Position numbers and translations under genes: made by a program. The notes beneath the pieces are model-generated. The model was not told the origin of the DNA, did not search any database, and saw only the letters and a list, made by a program, of their open reading frames with translations. Below are positions 24,849 through 34,116 of a DNA stretch of 64,000 nucleotides, one piece after another; position 1 is the stretch's first letter; each line of letters starts with the position of its first letter. The stretch is taken from NCBI GenBank assembly GCA_964404825.1, contig CAYOLQ010000008.1:1-64000 (forward strand), given 5' to 3'. Source of the stretch: JACJXF01 sp964404825. Its GTDB lineage: Bacteria; Bacteroidota; Bacteroidia; Bacteroidales; GCA-2748055.

Positions 24849-26351
24849 TTAATGATTTAACTGTTTTAAGGGCAATTCTACCGGATAATCATCAGATTTG
24901 GCGTATGCCTCATCCATATAGCGGAGCATAATCTCAACTAAATCTTTGTTTTCTGTGGCAATGCTATAGGTTTCCCCGGGATCATTGGTCAGGTTATACA
25001 ATTCAATAGTTACAGTCTTTCCTTCAACACTTTTTATTGCTTTGTAATCTCCAAAGCGGACTGCTTGCTTATAAGTATTCCGGACATGCCCATAATCCCA
25101 ATAGAGGAATTGATGGTCTTTGACCTTTTTCCCGGTAAGATCTGGCAGAAATGATATCCCATCAGTTTTGATCTCATCGGGATATTCAATAATATCGGCA
25201 AAAGTTGAAAGCACATCCCAGAAGGCAATTACCTTACTATTTTCACTTCCAGCGGCTATTACATTCTCCCATTTCGCAATAAAAGGAATCCGGATACCCC
25301 CTTCATATAAATCCCTTTTACCTCCTTTAAAGGCTCCATTGCTTTTAAAAAATTCAATAGGCTCGGGCACTTCTTTATATGGCCCGTTATCGCTCGTGAA
25401 AATAATAAGTGTGTTTTCTTCTAACTGAAGATTCCTGATTAAATTCATTAATATGCCAACATCCTTATCCATTCTTGTAATCATTGCCGCATAATTCTTA
25501 GCCCTCTGCGGCCAATTCCGGTTTGTATAAGGTTTATCATCAGGAACAAGATAGTGATCCGGACTTTCTTTTGGATAATCAGAATAATGGGGGATTGTAT
25601 ATGAAACGAAAAGGAAAAACGGATGATCTTTGTTAGCCTTAATATAATCAATAGCCTTTTCTGTGAAAAGATCCTGAGTGTAAAACATGTTTTCACCTCC
25701 GCGGTTTCCTTTCATTTCACCAACACCATTAACCAAAGACATCTCCTGGAGTAAAACCAGTTTATCGTTTTCCCAAAGAAAATCAGGATAGTAGAAATGA
25801 GCCTGGTCCTGGTTATAATGTCCATACCAATAGTCAAACCCCTGATAATTGGGCAACCCCCAGGTCCCTGGAATTCCCAGTCCCCACTTTCCCACACCAC
25901 CCGTTCTGTAACCAGTTTGTTTAAGCAGCTCGGCAATTGTAAAATCATCAGGACGCAAATAAATTCCCTGTGGTAAATTATCCCTGATACGGTTATGACC
26001 ATTATGAAAACCTGTCATCAGGCTGCATCGGGAAGGTGCACAAACCGTTGATCCGGCATATGCGCTGGTAAATCTCATTCCCTCTGACGCAAGCTGGTCA
26101 ATGTTTGGTGTAAGTATTTTTTCCTGCCCATAACAACCGAGGTCACCATACCCAAGATCATCTGCCAAAATGAAAATTATATTCGGCAATTTTTTGACAG
26201 AAGCATTCTTCGGGTCTTCTGCGTTTGAAATTAAATTCCGAAACCTACCCGAAACTTCTGTATTTTCGTGAAAATTGGAGTTATCCCTGTTTTCATATGA
26301 CAAGCCAGAAGTTAATGCACCTGATAAAAATAGTATTGAAATATTTTTCAT
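24849..26351 (-). CDS. Secreted type I sulfatase (formylglycine-dependent, CAPSR)
   Basis: A 500-residue sulfatase that hydrolyses sulfate esters, here probably from glycans. The ATG at 26351 (MKNISILFLSG) is preferred to the upstream in-frame codon because it begins a signal peptide. Metal-site residues appear in IIFILADDLGYGDLGCYGQ, the formylglycine motif is TVCAPSRCSLMTG (Cys as precursor), then GVGKWGLG and IIFTSDNGP. The Cys form requires a maturase: none of the cysteine-type FGE or radical SAM anSME kind is visible in this window. It lies 77 bp after another sulfatase on the same strand and abuts the Fe-ADH remnant. Confidence 0.9.
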   Translation of the reverse strand: MKNISILFLSGALTSGLSYENRDNSNFHENTEVSGRFRNLISNAEDPKNASVKKLPNIIFILADDLGYGDLGCYGQEKILTPNIDQLASEGMRFTSAYAGSTVCAPSRCSLMTGFHNGHNRIRDNLPQGIYLRPDDFTIAELLKQTGYRTGGVGKWGLGIPGTWGLPNYQGFDYWYGHYNQDQAHFYYPDFLWENDKLVLLQEMSLVNGVGEMKGNRGGENMFYTQDLFTEKAIDYIKANKDHPFFLFVSYTIPHYSDYPKESPDHYLVPDDKPYTNRNWPQRAKNYAAMITRMDKDVGILMNLIRNLQLEENTLIIFTSDNGPYKEVPEPIEFFKSNGAFKGGKRDLYEGGIRIPFIAKWENVIAAGSENSKVIAFWDVLSTFADIIEYPDEIKTDGISFLPDLTGKKVKDHQFLYWDYGHVRNTYKQAVRFGDYKAIKSVEGKTVTIELYNLTNDPGETYSIATENKDLVEIMLRYMDEAYAKSDDYPVELPLKQLNH

Positions 26352-26428
26352 GCATTTTTGCTTTTTGTATTGGATTTGGATCAATACCAACCATGCTGAA
26401 TCTCATCAATAGACTTAAAAAGCCTGAG

Positions 26429-27823
26429 CTAATCAGCACTATTTTTCTTGTCAACTATAAATTCCTTGTCGTTTTTAATATACCAGTTTATTAATTTATT
26501 TTTCAAGCTGGCTGATAGTTCTGGCTGAACACCTGACAAATCTTTGCTTTCAATTAAGTCAGTTGACAAATCGTATAACTCAGTCTGTGTTCCTTCCGGG
26601 TTGGTAAATAGCTTCCATTGGCCATGGCGAACAGAAAGCTGGAGGCTATGGTTAGCTGAATCAGGATAATTATAGTAACTGTTACGTCCATATTCCCAAT
26701 ATAAATCACATTCCCTGTCAAAATGCTTTTTTGTTAAGACCGCCTTACTAAAATCCTCTCCATCAATTTTCACTTCCAAAGAAATCCCAATCCCCGAAAT
26801 ACTGCAAAGGGTAGGAAGAAGATCAACAGCCGATATAACTGAGAGTGAATCGATTTGGCCTGCAGCAATCCGTTCTGGCCAGTGCATCACAAATGGCATA
26901 TTAATTCCGCCTTCGTACAGACTGTTCTTAGTGCCCCTTAAATTATTGGTCCGCAAACGGTTAAAACCAGGTTGGGGACCATTATCACTGGTGAATATTA
27001 CCAAGGTATTTTCTTCTAGCCCCAGTTGCCTGAGACCATCCATCAAACGACCGATCTGCCTGTCAAATTCTGATAAAACAGGCTTGAGACTGGATATTTT
27101 GTACCATTCCGTTTTATCTTCCTGGATTGCTTCATCCGGGACCCAGGGGCTATGGATATCATCTGGCCAGAGATTAACAAAACAGGGCTGGTAAGGATTC
27201 CTTGTCAGAAAATCTAAAGTTTTATCCACAAAATAAGCAGTGCGGTTCCACCTTTTAATTCTGTCATTCTCATCCCAAATCCAATTTGCTGATGTAATTA
27301 CAGGGTCCGGGTCCGGGCTCTCCCAGGTTGAGGAGAACTCATCGAAGCCATATTCAGCAATTGACGGGGCATTTTTTACATCCCGGCCTCCCCCCATGTG
27401 CCATTTCCCAAAGTGGGCGGTTTTGTACCCGGCATTCTTAAAGAAGTCTGCAATGGTTGTTGCTGACTCATTGAGGTAATCAGACTGTTCACAGTCACTA
27501 TTGAATTTCCGGTTGTTGAGAAAAGTATTAATATTCCACCTGATGGGATACATACCTGTTGTTACCGCAACCTGGGAGGGCGAGCAAACGGGAGCATTAG
27601 TGTAATATTGGGTAAATATCTTGCCATTACGTGCAAGTTGATCAATATTGGGTGTCGGGATAACTTTTCCGTTGGTATAAGAGACATCTCCAATCCCCAA
27701 ATCATCGGTATAAATTATGATTATATTGGGCTTCAGTTCTTCTGTACCCCCATGTTTACAAGAGCTTGTAAAGAAGTTAGTTACTGCGGCCACGAATAAT
27801 AAGTTACCGGTAAGTTTGTTCAT
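26429..27823 (-). CDS. Sulfatase-family lipoprotein with altered active-site motif (CSPSQ)
   Basis: A 464-residue sulfatase-fold protein. The N-terminus (NLLFVAAVTNFFTSSC) ends in a lipobox, so it is probably a lipoprotein anchored at Cys22. The fold is complete: IIIYTDDLGIGDVSY (metal Asp pair), GKWHMGGG, VIFTSDNGPQPGFNR, and a C-terminal LYDLSTDLIESKDL part. The maturation site reads APVCSPSQVAVTTG, where the consensus is C/S-x-P-x-R: the conserved Arg is Gln. That Arg normally supports the formylglycine, so activity may be altered or lost, although everything else is kept. It follows the ribulokinase-like gene by 61 bp in one operon. Confidence 0.85.
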   Translation of the reverse strand: MNKLTGNLLFVAAVTNFFTSSCKHGGTEELKPNIIIIYTDDLGIGDVSYTNGKVIPTPNIDQLARNGKIFTQYYTNAPVCSPSQVAVTTGMYPIRWNINTFLNNRKFNSDCEQSDYLNESATTIADFFKNAGYKTAHFGKWHMGGGRDVKNAPSIAEYGFDEFSSTWESPDPDPVITSANWIWDENDRIKRWNRTAYFVDKTLDFLTRNPYQPCFVNLWPDDIHSPWVPDEAIQEDKTEWYKISSLKPVLSEFDRQIGRLMDGLRQLGLEENTLVIFTSDNGPQPGFNRLRTNNLRGTKNSLYEGGINMPFVMHWPERIAAGQIDSLSVISAVDLLPTLCSISGIGISLEVKIDGEDFSKAVLTKKHFDRECDLYWEYGRNSYYNYPDSANHSLQLSVRHGQWKLFTNPEGTQTELYDLSTDLIESKDLSGVQPELSASLKNKLINWYIKNDKEFIVDKKNSAD

Positions 27824-27884
27824 TTAATATCGTTTATTATTTATGAGATTTTGATCCCAAAACTAACAACCTTAACAAGCAGAA

Positions 27885-29558
27885 TTATATATTCATATTA
27901 TCTTCAACATACTTACCCAGGCCATTATATGCTTTAAATAGAGATTGGTATTTTATTGCATTTACCGGGTCTGGATTATAGATTTTCTCAAAGCCCCCAC
28001 CCATTTCTTTTTGTGCCTGTTCAATTGATTCATAAATACCCGATGCAACAGATGCAGCCATTGCTGATCCAAGAGCGCAAGCCTGTTCAGACTTTGCGAC
28101 TTTTATGGGCATATTAATCACATCACAAACAATTTGCATAACAAAATCTGATTTTTTAGCCACCCCACCTAATGCAATTACCCCATCAATACGGACACCT
28201 TCGTCCAGAAACCGTTTAATGATAGATTTTGAGCCAAAAGCAGTTGCTTCCACAAGAGCACGGAATATTCTAGGAGCATCGGTTCCCAAACTAATTCCTG
28301 CAATAGCTCCTTTCAGGTTCTGGTTTGCATCCGGAGTGCGTCGTCCGTTCATCCAATCAATTGCGAGTACTCCACTCTCTGAAATTGGGATCCGTTCTGC
28401 TGCCCTTGATAATTCACTAATAAGGTTTTCTGATATTTCATCAATAAGTTTTTCGCGCAGTTCAATACTCACCATTTTTGTATTAGCCAGAACCTGCTTA
28501 ACAGGCCACATAAGAAGGTCCTTATACCAGGCATATATATCCCCAAAAGCTGATTGCCCAGCTTCCATGCCAATCATGCCCGGAATTATCGATCCATCGA
28601 CCTGTCCGCAAATTCCCGGAACTACAGAACCCTTATATTTTTCATTGGGCATTATTACCATATCGCAGGTGGATGTTCCCATTACCTTGCATAAGTAATA
28701 TTGCTCAATTTCAGCTCCGACAGCACCTAAATGAGCGTCGAATCCACCCATCCCGATAATTACGTCTGCTGATAAACCAAGTTTTTCAGCCCATTCCCTG
28801 GATAAATTACCAACTACAGAATCATATGTATAGGTTTCACGATATAACCGACTGCGCAAACCACTCAGAACTGGGTCAAGTGCAGTTAAAAAGCTTTCAG
28901 AAGGCAAGCCATCAAAGGATTCGTTCCACATTGCTTTATGACCTGCGGCACATCTGCTGCGTTTGATTTTCTCCGGCTCCATTTTCCCGGTGAGCAAGGC
29001 TGGCATCCAGTCGCAATGCTCCACCCATGAATATGCAGCTTTGTAAACTTCTTTATCTTTTCTGGAAATATGAAGAATTTTTGCCCAGAACCATTCTGAA
29101 GAATAAATGCCACCCTCATATTTGGTAAAATCGGTTTCCCATTTGGCAGCCAAATGGTTTATCTCCTCAGCTTCCTTAATGGCCGTATGATCTTTCCACA
29201 GAACAAACATAGCATCAGGATTCTCTTCAAATTCCTTATTCATCGACAAGGGAATACCTTCCTTGTCAACGGCTATTATTGTTGAACCGGTGGTATCGAT
29301 GGTAAGTCCGGCAATATTTTTAGCTATATCAACCGATACTTTTGCTAAGGCTCCTTTAACGGCATGTTCAAGACCTTCAATATAGTCTTTGGGATGTTGC
29401 CGGAACTGGTTTTTTACAGCATCACAGTAGAGTCCTTTTTTCCATCGGGGGTATTCAAATGAGGAAGCAGAAATCTCATCCCCTGTTTTTACATCTACAA
29501 TGAGAGCTCTTACTGAATCGGTACCAAAATCTATTCCTATGGTGTATTGTGAAACCAT
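27885..29558 (-). CDS. araB: Ribulokinase-like FGGY carbohydrate kinase
   Basis: A 557-residue cytoplasmic sugar kinase, close to the 566 residues of E. coli AraB. The N-terminus IGIDFGTDSVRALIVDVKTGDE and the long insertion with QHPKDYIEGLEHAVKGAL are typical of ribulokinase rather than fuculokinase or xylulokinase (~480-500 residues). Further motifs are GLTIDTTGSTIIAVD, GMGGFDAHLGAVGAE, GTSTCDMVI, AIDWMNGRRTPDAN and the C-terminal GGVAKKSDFVMQIV. It phosphorylates L- or D-ribulose. No L-arabinose isomerase is nearby; the L-fucose isomerase at 37197-38981 belongs to a family that also isomerises D-arabinose to D-ribulose, so the two may act in series. Confidence 0.88.
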   Translation of the reverse strand: MVSQYTIGIDFGTDSVRALIVDVKTGDEISASSFEYPRWKKGLYCDAVKNQFRQHPKDYIEGLEHAVKGALAKVSVDIAKNIAGLTIDTTGSTIIAVDKEGIPLSMNKEFEENPDAMFVLWKDHTAIKEAEEINHLAAKWETDFTKYEGGIYSSEWFWAKILHISRKDKEVYKAAYSWVEHCDWMPALLTGKMEPEKIKRSRCAAGHKAMWNESFDGLPSESFLTALDPVLSGLRSRLYRETYTYDSVVGNLSREWAEKLGLSADVIIGMGGFDAHLGAVGAEIEQYYLCKVMGTSTCDMVIMPNEKYKGSVVPGICGQVDGSIIPGMIGMEAGQSAFGDIYAWYKDLLMWPVKQVLANTKMVSIELREKLIDEISENLISELSRAAERIPISESGVLAIDWMNGRRTPDANQNLKGAIAGISLGTDAPRIFRALVEATAFGSKSIIKRFLDEGVRIDGVIALGGVAKKSDFVMQIVCDVINMPIKVAKSEQACALGSAMAASVASGIYESIEQAQKEMGGGFEKIYNPDPVNAIKYQSLFKAYNGLGKYVEDNMNI

Positions 29559-29587
29559 TTCATTAGTTTTAATTTAATTCTCCGATA

Positions 29588-31960
29588 TTAATGCAAGTCT
29601 TTTTTAAGCCATATCTCCGAAACCGATACGCCCCTTGTTATATCCTCCAGTTCCTGAGTCCAGTGTAATTCCAGAACGCCATCCTTTGTAGCTTCGTTAG
29701 GGACAGGAAATGATAACCGATCACTTTTAGTACTTTCCAAAAAGTCATGAATTCTGATTCCTTCACTCGAATAGCATTGCGTTTTAGCTCCAAAAGGACC
29801 GTTATAAACCACAACAATTTTATAGTACGCTTCTTTATCAAGATTCTCCCATCTCATTACTAATTTTGAATCATACCTGCTTAAAGCATGCGTTAGCTGT
29901 GAATGTCTGTTGTCGGAGTCAGCACTATTATTTACCCATTCTATGGAAGAATAAACAAAACCGGGATCTTCCTCCCATCTTAATACTTTTACCAGGTGGG
30001 GCTGTTCATCTGCCACACCGAGATTATCATAAAAGCCTCCTTCACCCGGATCCTCGTAGTTGATTATTTCACTTAATTGTTCAATGGTTTTAGCTGACTC
30101 CAATTCTTTTTCAAGCCAGTACCGGTCGTTAAAGGCTGAATAGATATTATTAGCAATATCAGGAAAATCTCCAAATTTATCAGAAAGCCCCATGGACTTG
30201 CACTCTGAGATAAAATCATCTTTTGACTGGAAATCGGTTTCAATTTTGGCAAGTTCAGCTTTAGCCAGATCAATTGCCTTTTTAATTCCAATTTCACTTG
30301 CTTCAGACAGGAAACTATAGGCCTTTTTTTCCAGTTGCATTTCAAAATCGTACTTTCGTTTAATCTGTGCATCTATTCTGGCCTTATATAGGAACATTTC
30401 AACCCTCCAGTTATTTTGTGGCCCCCCAATACCGTCAGCAATAATCTGCCACTGACTTAAGGCTTCTTCGGTGCTGGTATTATCTTTTAATGGACCTGTC
30501 CAGTTTTGCTCGAGTAATTGCAAACCTTTAAGCACCATTTGGGTAGCAATCTCAATCCTTTGTTCAATATTGGGCTGATTTTTAACTTCAGAAATGCCGG
30601 GAATTTTTATAAAATCGTAAGAAAAAAACAGTTTTGCGTACCTTTCTAAAATTGATTCAACACTTTCTTCAGGATCCCAGGCGCTGGCAGACCATACAAA
30701 TTTGTTGAGATCGTTATACACCCCGGTATGATTATAGGGTAAACTTCCGATTGTATTTTCTCTGGTAGCATTGTAAATGCTATTCATCATGGAAGGCATC
30801 ATATATATGCTTTGATTTCTTGGCCAGACAATGGAAAATACTCTGTCCCATTCAGGTACAGGATACTGGCACCATCGCGGATGGCAAATTTCCGGGAAAT
30901 GACGCATCTCATACTGTTTAGGCAGGTCTTCCCTGATCTCTTTTATCCCCCTTTTTGTCCATGGCCCGTAAACCATACCATAAAGCCAGGCTGGTCTGTT
31001 TTCCCTGATGTAATCAAAAATATAATCGTCATAATCTTTTGCATGATCATCAAGGCACTGATTTGAATACCACCATTTTACATCCGGTTGACCTGTTAAA
31101 ATCAGCGGTAGCACTCTTTCCATCTGTGGGAAAAAGAGCATAGGATTTACGGCTCCACTGGCATCACCTCCGTAAGTTGTAATATGATCAATACCTGTAA
31201 GGTCGGTATAAAGATTTATGAGCTCAGTATCAGATTTCAGATCGAAATCGATAATATCCTGACACTTGAGTTTTATAAATAAATCGATTCCCAATTCTTC
31301 TAAATACTCATCTACCAATTCAGGTTCTGTTGGTTCAAAACCATTTGTACCGGTCAGTATCATATCCCTTATAAACTGTGAAACATCATCAAAGTTTTCC
31401 CAATCCATAAAACCATCTTCGCTTTGAGTATTGGTAATTATTTGCTGAGCTCTTATTTTATCGACAGGAGCCTGAGCTAAGGCCAGGTTTTTATCAAGGG
31501 AAATGTAATTCTCCGATAAAGTCATGAACTGTATTAACTTCCCCGCTGCGAATAAGGTACCTTTATTGTCGCGTCCTATAACCATCACAGTAGGGGCAGT
31601 TCGCTGGATAAGATCAACCCATATAGCATAGGATTCGGGTCTTGCCGGAACAGATAAGGCCTTAGGTAACAGAAATGTTTTTTTATTCGAAAGTAAGATA
31701 GCAGGTGTCTGATCCTGAGGCAATTCTTCAGAAATTTTAAGACTTATGCCTGTTCTTATAAAAATTTCCTGCTGAAGGAACCGTGCTGCGCTCATATTAA
31801 AGGAGCTTTCAGAAGTTGCTACGATAGTTGCATTTGTTAGGTCAATCCGGTCATTAGAGAATGTAACTGAACTTATCGACAATAATCCTATGAGGTTTAT
31901 AATTAAAATGAAGTTAATATATCTTAATGATAAGACAAATTTTAAGGTTTTGTTTTTCAT
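29588..31960 (-). CDS. Secreted glycoside hydrolase-like protein with GH20/GH67-type N-terminal domain, family unassigned
   Basis: A 790-residue exported protein (hydrophobic signal about residues 8-34). Residues about 36-150 (SAARFLQQEIFIRTG, PAILLSNKK, VMVIGRDNKGTLFAAGKLIQF) resemble the alpha/beta domain that precedes the catalytic barrel in GH20 and GH67 enzymes. Residues about 180-490 may be the barrel: NTQSEDGFMDWENFDDVSQFIRD, GTNGFEPTEPELVDEYLEELG, HITTYGGDASGAVNPMLFF, WYSNQCLDD, MMNSIYN. A helical region (about 490-640) and a C-terminal beta-sandwich (about 650-790) follow. I do not recognise the exact family. It lies between the GH2 and kinase genes in one operon. Confidence 0.65.
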   Translation of the reverse strand: MKNKTLKFVLSLRYINFILIINLIGLLSISSVTFSNDRIDLTNATIVATSESSFNMSAARFLQQEIFIRTGISLKISEELPQDQTPAILLSNKKTFLLPKALSVPARPESYAIWVDLIQRTAPTVMVIGRDNKGTLFAAGKLIQFMTLSENYISLDKNLALAQAPVDKIRAQQIITNTQSEDGFMDWENFDDVSQFIRDMILTGTNGFEPTEPELVDEYLEELGIDLFIKLKCQDIIDFDLKSDTELINLYTDLTGIDHITTYGGDASGAVNPMLFFPQMERVLPLILTGQPDVKWWYSNQCLDDHAKDYDDYIFDYIRENRPAWLYGMVYGPWTKRGIKEIREDLPKQYEMRHFPEICHPRWCQYPVPEWDRVFSIVWPRNQSIYMMPSMMNSIYNATRENTIGSLPYNHTGVYNDLNKFVWSASAWDPEESVESILERYAKLFFSYDFIKIPGISEVKNQPNIEQRIEIATQMVLKGLQLLEQNWTGPLKDNTSTEEALSQWQIIADGIGGPQNNWRVEMFLYKARIDAQIKRKYDFEMQLEKKAYSFLSEASEIGIKKAIDLAKAELAKIETDFQSKDDFISECKSMGLSDKFGDFPDIANNIYSAFNDRYWLEKELESAKTIEQLSEIINYEDPGEGGFYDNLGVADEQPHLVKVLRWEEDPGFVYSSIEWVNNSADSDNRHSQLTHALSRYDSKLVMRWENLDKEAYYKIVVVYNGPFGAKTQCYSSEGIRIHDFLESTKSDRLSFPVPNEATKDGVLELHWTQELEDITRGVSVSEIWLKKDLH

Positions 31961-31972
31961 ATTTATTAAAAA

Positions 31973-33802
31973 TTACAAGTGTGAAGGGTTCTTACTGAAT
32001 ATTTTACGAATAACTTCCATATCAAATTTCAAATCCCTGTTATAATAGTAGATTCCATTCTGTTCCGATTCGACATCAGTTAATTGAGTGTAGCAATACC
32101 CAACACAATCATTGAGGGAAAGAACAACATTCACTAGTGCTTCCAGTCGGGCATAGTATTCATCCATTGATGCAGGCGGAGTTCCGTAGCCCCACGACTT
32201 TTTTGAATTATCTTGTTGAGACGGATTCCATTTGATCCCCCCAAATTCATCCAACAGGTATGGTTCACCTTCATATGCACAGCAATGTTCCCTGTGTCCG
32301 GTGTAGGGCTTTCCTTCAACCACGGATTCCAATTGTTTCCTGAATTTTCCCGGGTCCTGTTCATATAAATGACCCGACCATATATCTGTTTTAATATGCA
32401 GATAGCCGCTTACATCATTAACCGGTCGGTTTGGATCAATTCTTTTGGTAATATCATATACATCCCTGATAAGCCTGTCATGTTGCTTACGCTTTTCCAC
32501 ATCAAATCTGACACTTTCTTCAAGTGTAAAGATAGATTCGTTAAAAGGGGTCCAGAAAATAATGGATGGATGATTTTTGTCGCGCTCAACTATCTCTGTC
32601 CATTCCGAAATAAAGTTCCTGGCCGCGATCTCATTGTTTGCATCCATACCCCAACTTGAAGACTCTCCCCAGGTTATATATCCTAATTTATCGGCCCAGT
32701 AATGATATCGTTCCTCAAAAACTTTTTGATGCAGACGGGCTCCGTTAAAACCAGCGGCAATGGATAGTTCAATATCACGCTTTAAAGATTTATCATCAGG
32801 GGCAGTCCAAATTCCATCTGGATAAAAACCCTGATCAAGGACCAATCTTTGATAAAAAGGTATATTATTCAGAAAGACTTTATTGCCCTCAATGTGGATT
32901 TTTCTCATTCCGGCATATGATTTTACCTTGTCAATAGTTTCTCCTGAATCATCTGTCACTTCAAACAGGATATCATATAAAAAAGGTTTCTCCGGCGCCC
33001 ATGTTTTAACATCAACTAGGTTGATGGAACAAATTTTTCCATTGTCAACAGAAAATTCCTTTGTTCCAACGATAATCCCTTCATCCAAAATGCTGATTTT
33101 GAATTTGTAATCATGCATTGTCTTATAAAATCCGGGAATAAAGTCAAACTTTTTCTCATCAAGGTCAGGTATGATCTGGCAGTTAATTAATCCAAATTCA
33201 GAAACCGCCTCAATCCATACTGTTTGCCATATTCCGGTTGTCCTTGTATATCTGGTGCGCACAGGCTGAAATTCTTTGCTTTGTTTTCCAAGTCCTTGTT
33301 CCCCTGATCTGGTATTATCCTCAGCATGAACAACTAGGTTATGTGTGTAACCTGGTTTTACATATGGAGAAATATCAAAAGAAAAAGAAGTGGTTCCTCC
33401 ATAGTGCCTGCCAACAAAAATACCATCAATATAGGCTTCACAGATATAATCTACCGCTCCAAAATTTAGCATTACACTTTTACCCGTCCACGAGGATGGA
33501 ATATTAACCGGACGATGATACCATATGTGATTAATAAAATCCTTATGATTTACCCCTGACAGAATGCTTTCCGGACAGTAAGGGATCAGAATACTGTCGG
33601 AAAAACCCTTACTTTCAGGAAAGCTCTGTTCTTTTCCGGAATTTCCAAAATCAAAATTATAAGTCCATTTTCCATTAAGGTTTATCCAGTCAGTTCTTTC
33701 AAACTGAGGCCTGGGATATTCAGGTCTTGGAATTCCCGACGCAAATATTTGAATTCTAAGCAGGGCAAACACTAAAACCGAAAAAGAAAAATATTTTGCC
33801 AT
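31973..33802 (-). CDS. Exported glycoside hydrolase family 2 enzyme (beta-galactosidase/glucuronidase type)
   Basis: A 609-residue protein with a signal peptide (about residues 1-22). GH2 layout is clear: sugar-binding domain (WINLNGKWTYNFDF, PVNIPSSWTGKSVMLNFGAVDYICEAYIDGIFVGRHYGG), immunoglobulin-like domain (PEKPFLYDILFEVTDDSGE), and a TIM barrel with FNGARLHQKVFEERYHYWADKLG. The likely acid/base is Glu in WTPFNES and the likely nucleophile Glu in LLDEFGGI. It releases a terminal beta-linked sugar or uronic acid; which one cannot be read from the motifs. It ends 13 bp before the next gene and seems to be the first gene of this operon. Confidence 0.88.
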   Translation of the reverse strand: MAKYFSFSVLVFALLRIQIFASGIPRPEYPRPQFERTDWINLNGKWTYNFDFGNSGKEQSFPESKGFSDSILIPYCPESILSGVNHKDFINHIWYHRPVNIPSSWTGKSVMLNFGAVDYICEAYIDGIFVGRHYGGTTSFSFDISPYVKPGYTHNLVVHAEDNTRSGEQGLGKQSKEFQPVRTRYTRTTGIWQTVWIEAVSEFGLINCQIIPDLDEKKFDFIPGFYKTMHDYKFKISILDEGIIVGTKEFSVDNGKICSINLVDVKTWAPEKPFLYDILFEVTDDSGETIDKVKSYAGMRKIHIEGNKVFLNNIPFYQRLVLDQGFYPDGIWTAPDDKSLKRDIELSIAAGFNGARLHQKVFEERYHYWADKLGYITWGESSSWGMDANNEIAARNFISEWTEIVERDKNHPSIIFWTPFNESIFTLEESVRFDVEKRKQHDRLIRDVYDITKRIDPNRPVNDVSGYLHIKTDIWSGHLYEQDPGKFRKQLESVVEGKPYTGHREHCCAYEGEPYLLDEFGGIKWNPSQQDNSKKSWGYGTPPASMDEYYARLEALVNVVLSLNDCVGYCYTQLTDVESEQNGIYYYNRDLKFDMEVIRKIFSKNPSHL

Positions 33803-34063
33803 TATAAATAAATAAGAATTAATAAATGCTTAAAACTGCCCCAGGCTGAAATATTTGTTTCTACGCTAATATTCGAGGATAAAAAAATAACATGGTTTTC
33901 AGACGGCATGAAATCGATAACATTGAATACTTATACCAAAACATACTGTTTATTAACAAACTTACCACAACTATCAGTGTATAATATATGTTATTCTTGC
34001 ATCTTAATATAGTATTTTGATTACACAAGAACTTATTGGCTAATCCCGCGTTCCTAAATAAAT

Positions 34064-34096
34064 AAAAAAAAGAGCCTGAAATCACTTTCAAGCTCT
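34064..34096 (-). terminator. Rho-independent terminator of the 34117-35499 gene
   Basis: Read on the minus strand, AGAGCTTGAAA pairs with TTTCAGGCTCT (one mismatch, 4-base loop) and is followed by a T tract. It lies 20 bp after the stop at 34117 and separates this gene from the GH2 operon. Confidence 0.85.
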
Positions 34097-34116
34097 TTCT
34101 CCTTTTATCAAGCTAA

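Noticed and set aside
33861..34091. 76-codon minus-strand open frame
   Set aside because: It lies over the terminator of the 34117-35499 gene and has biased, low-quality composition with no signal or domain.
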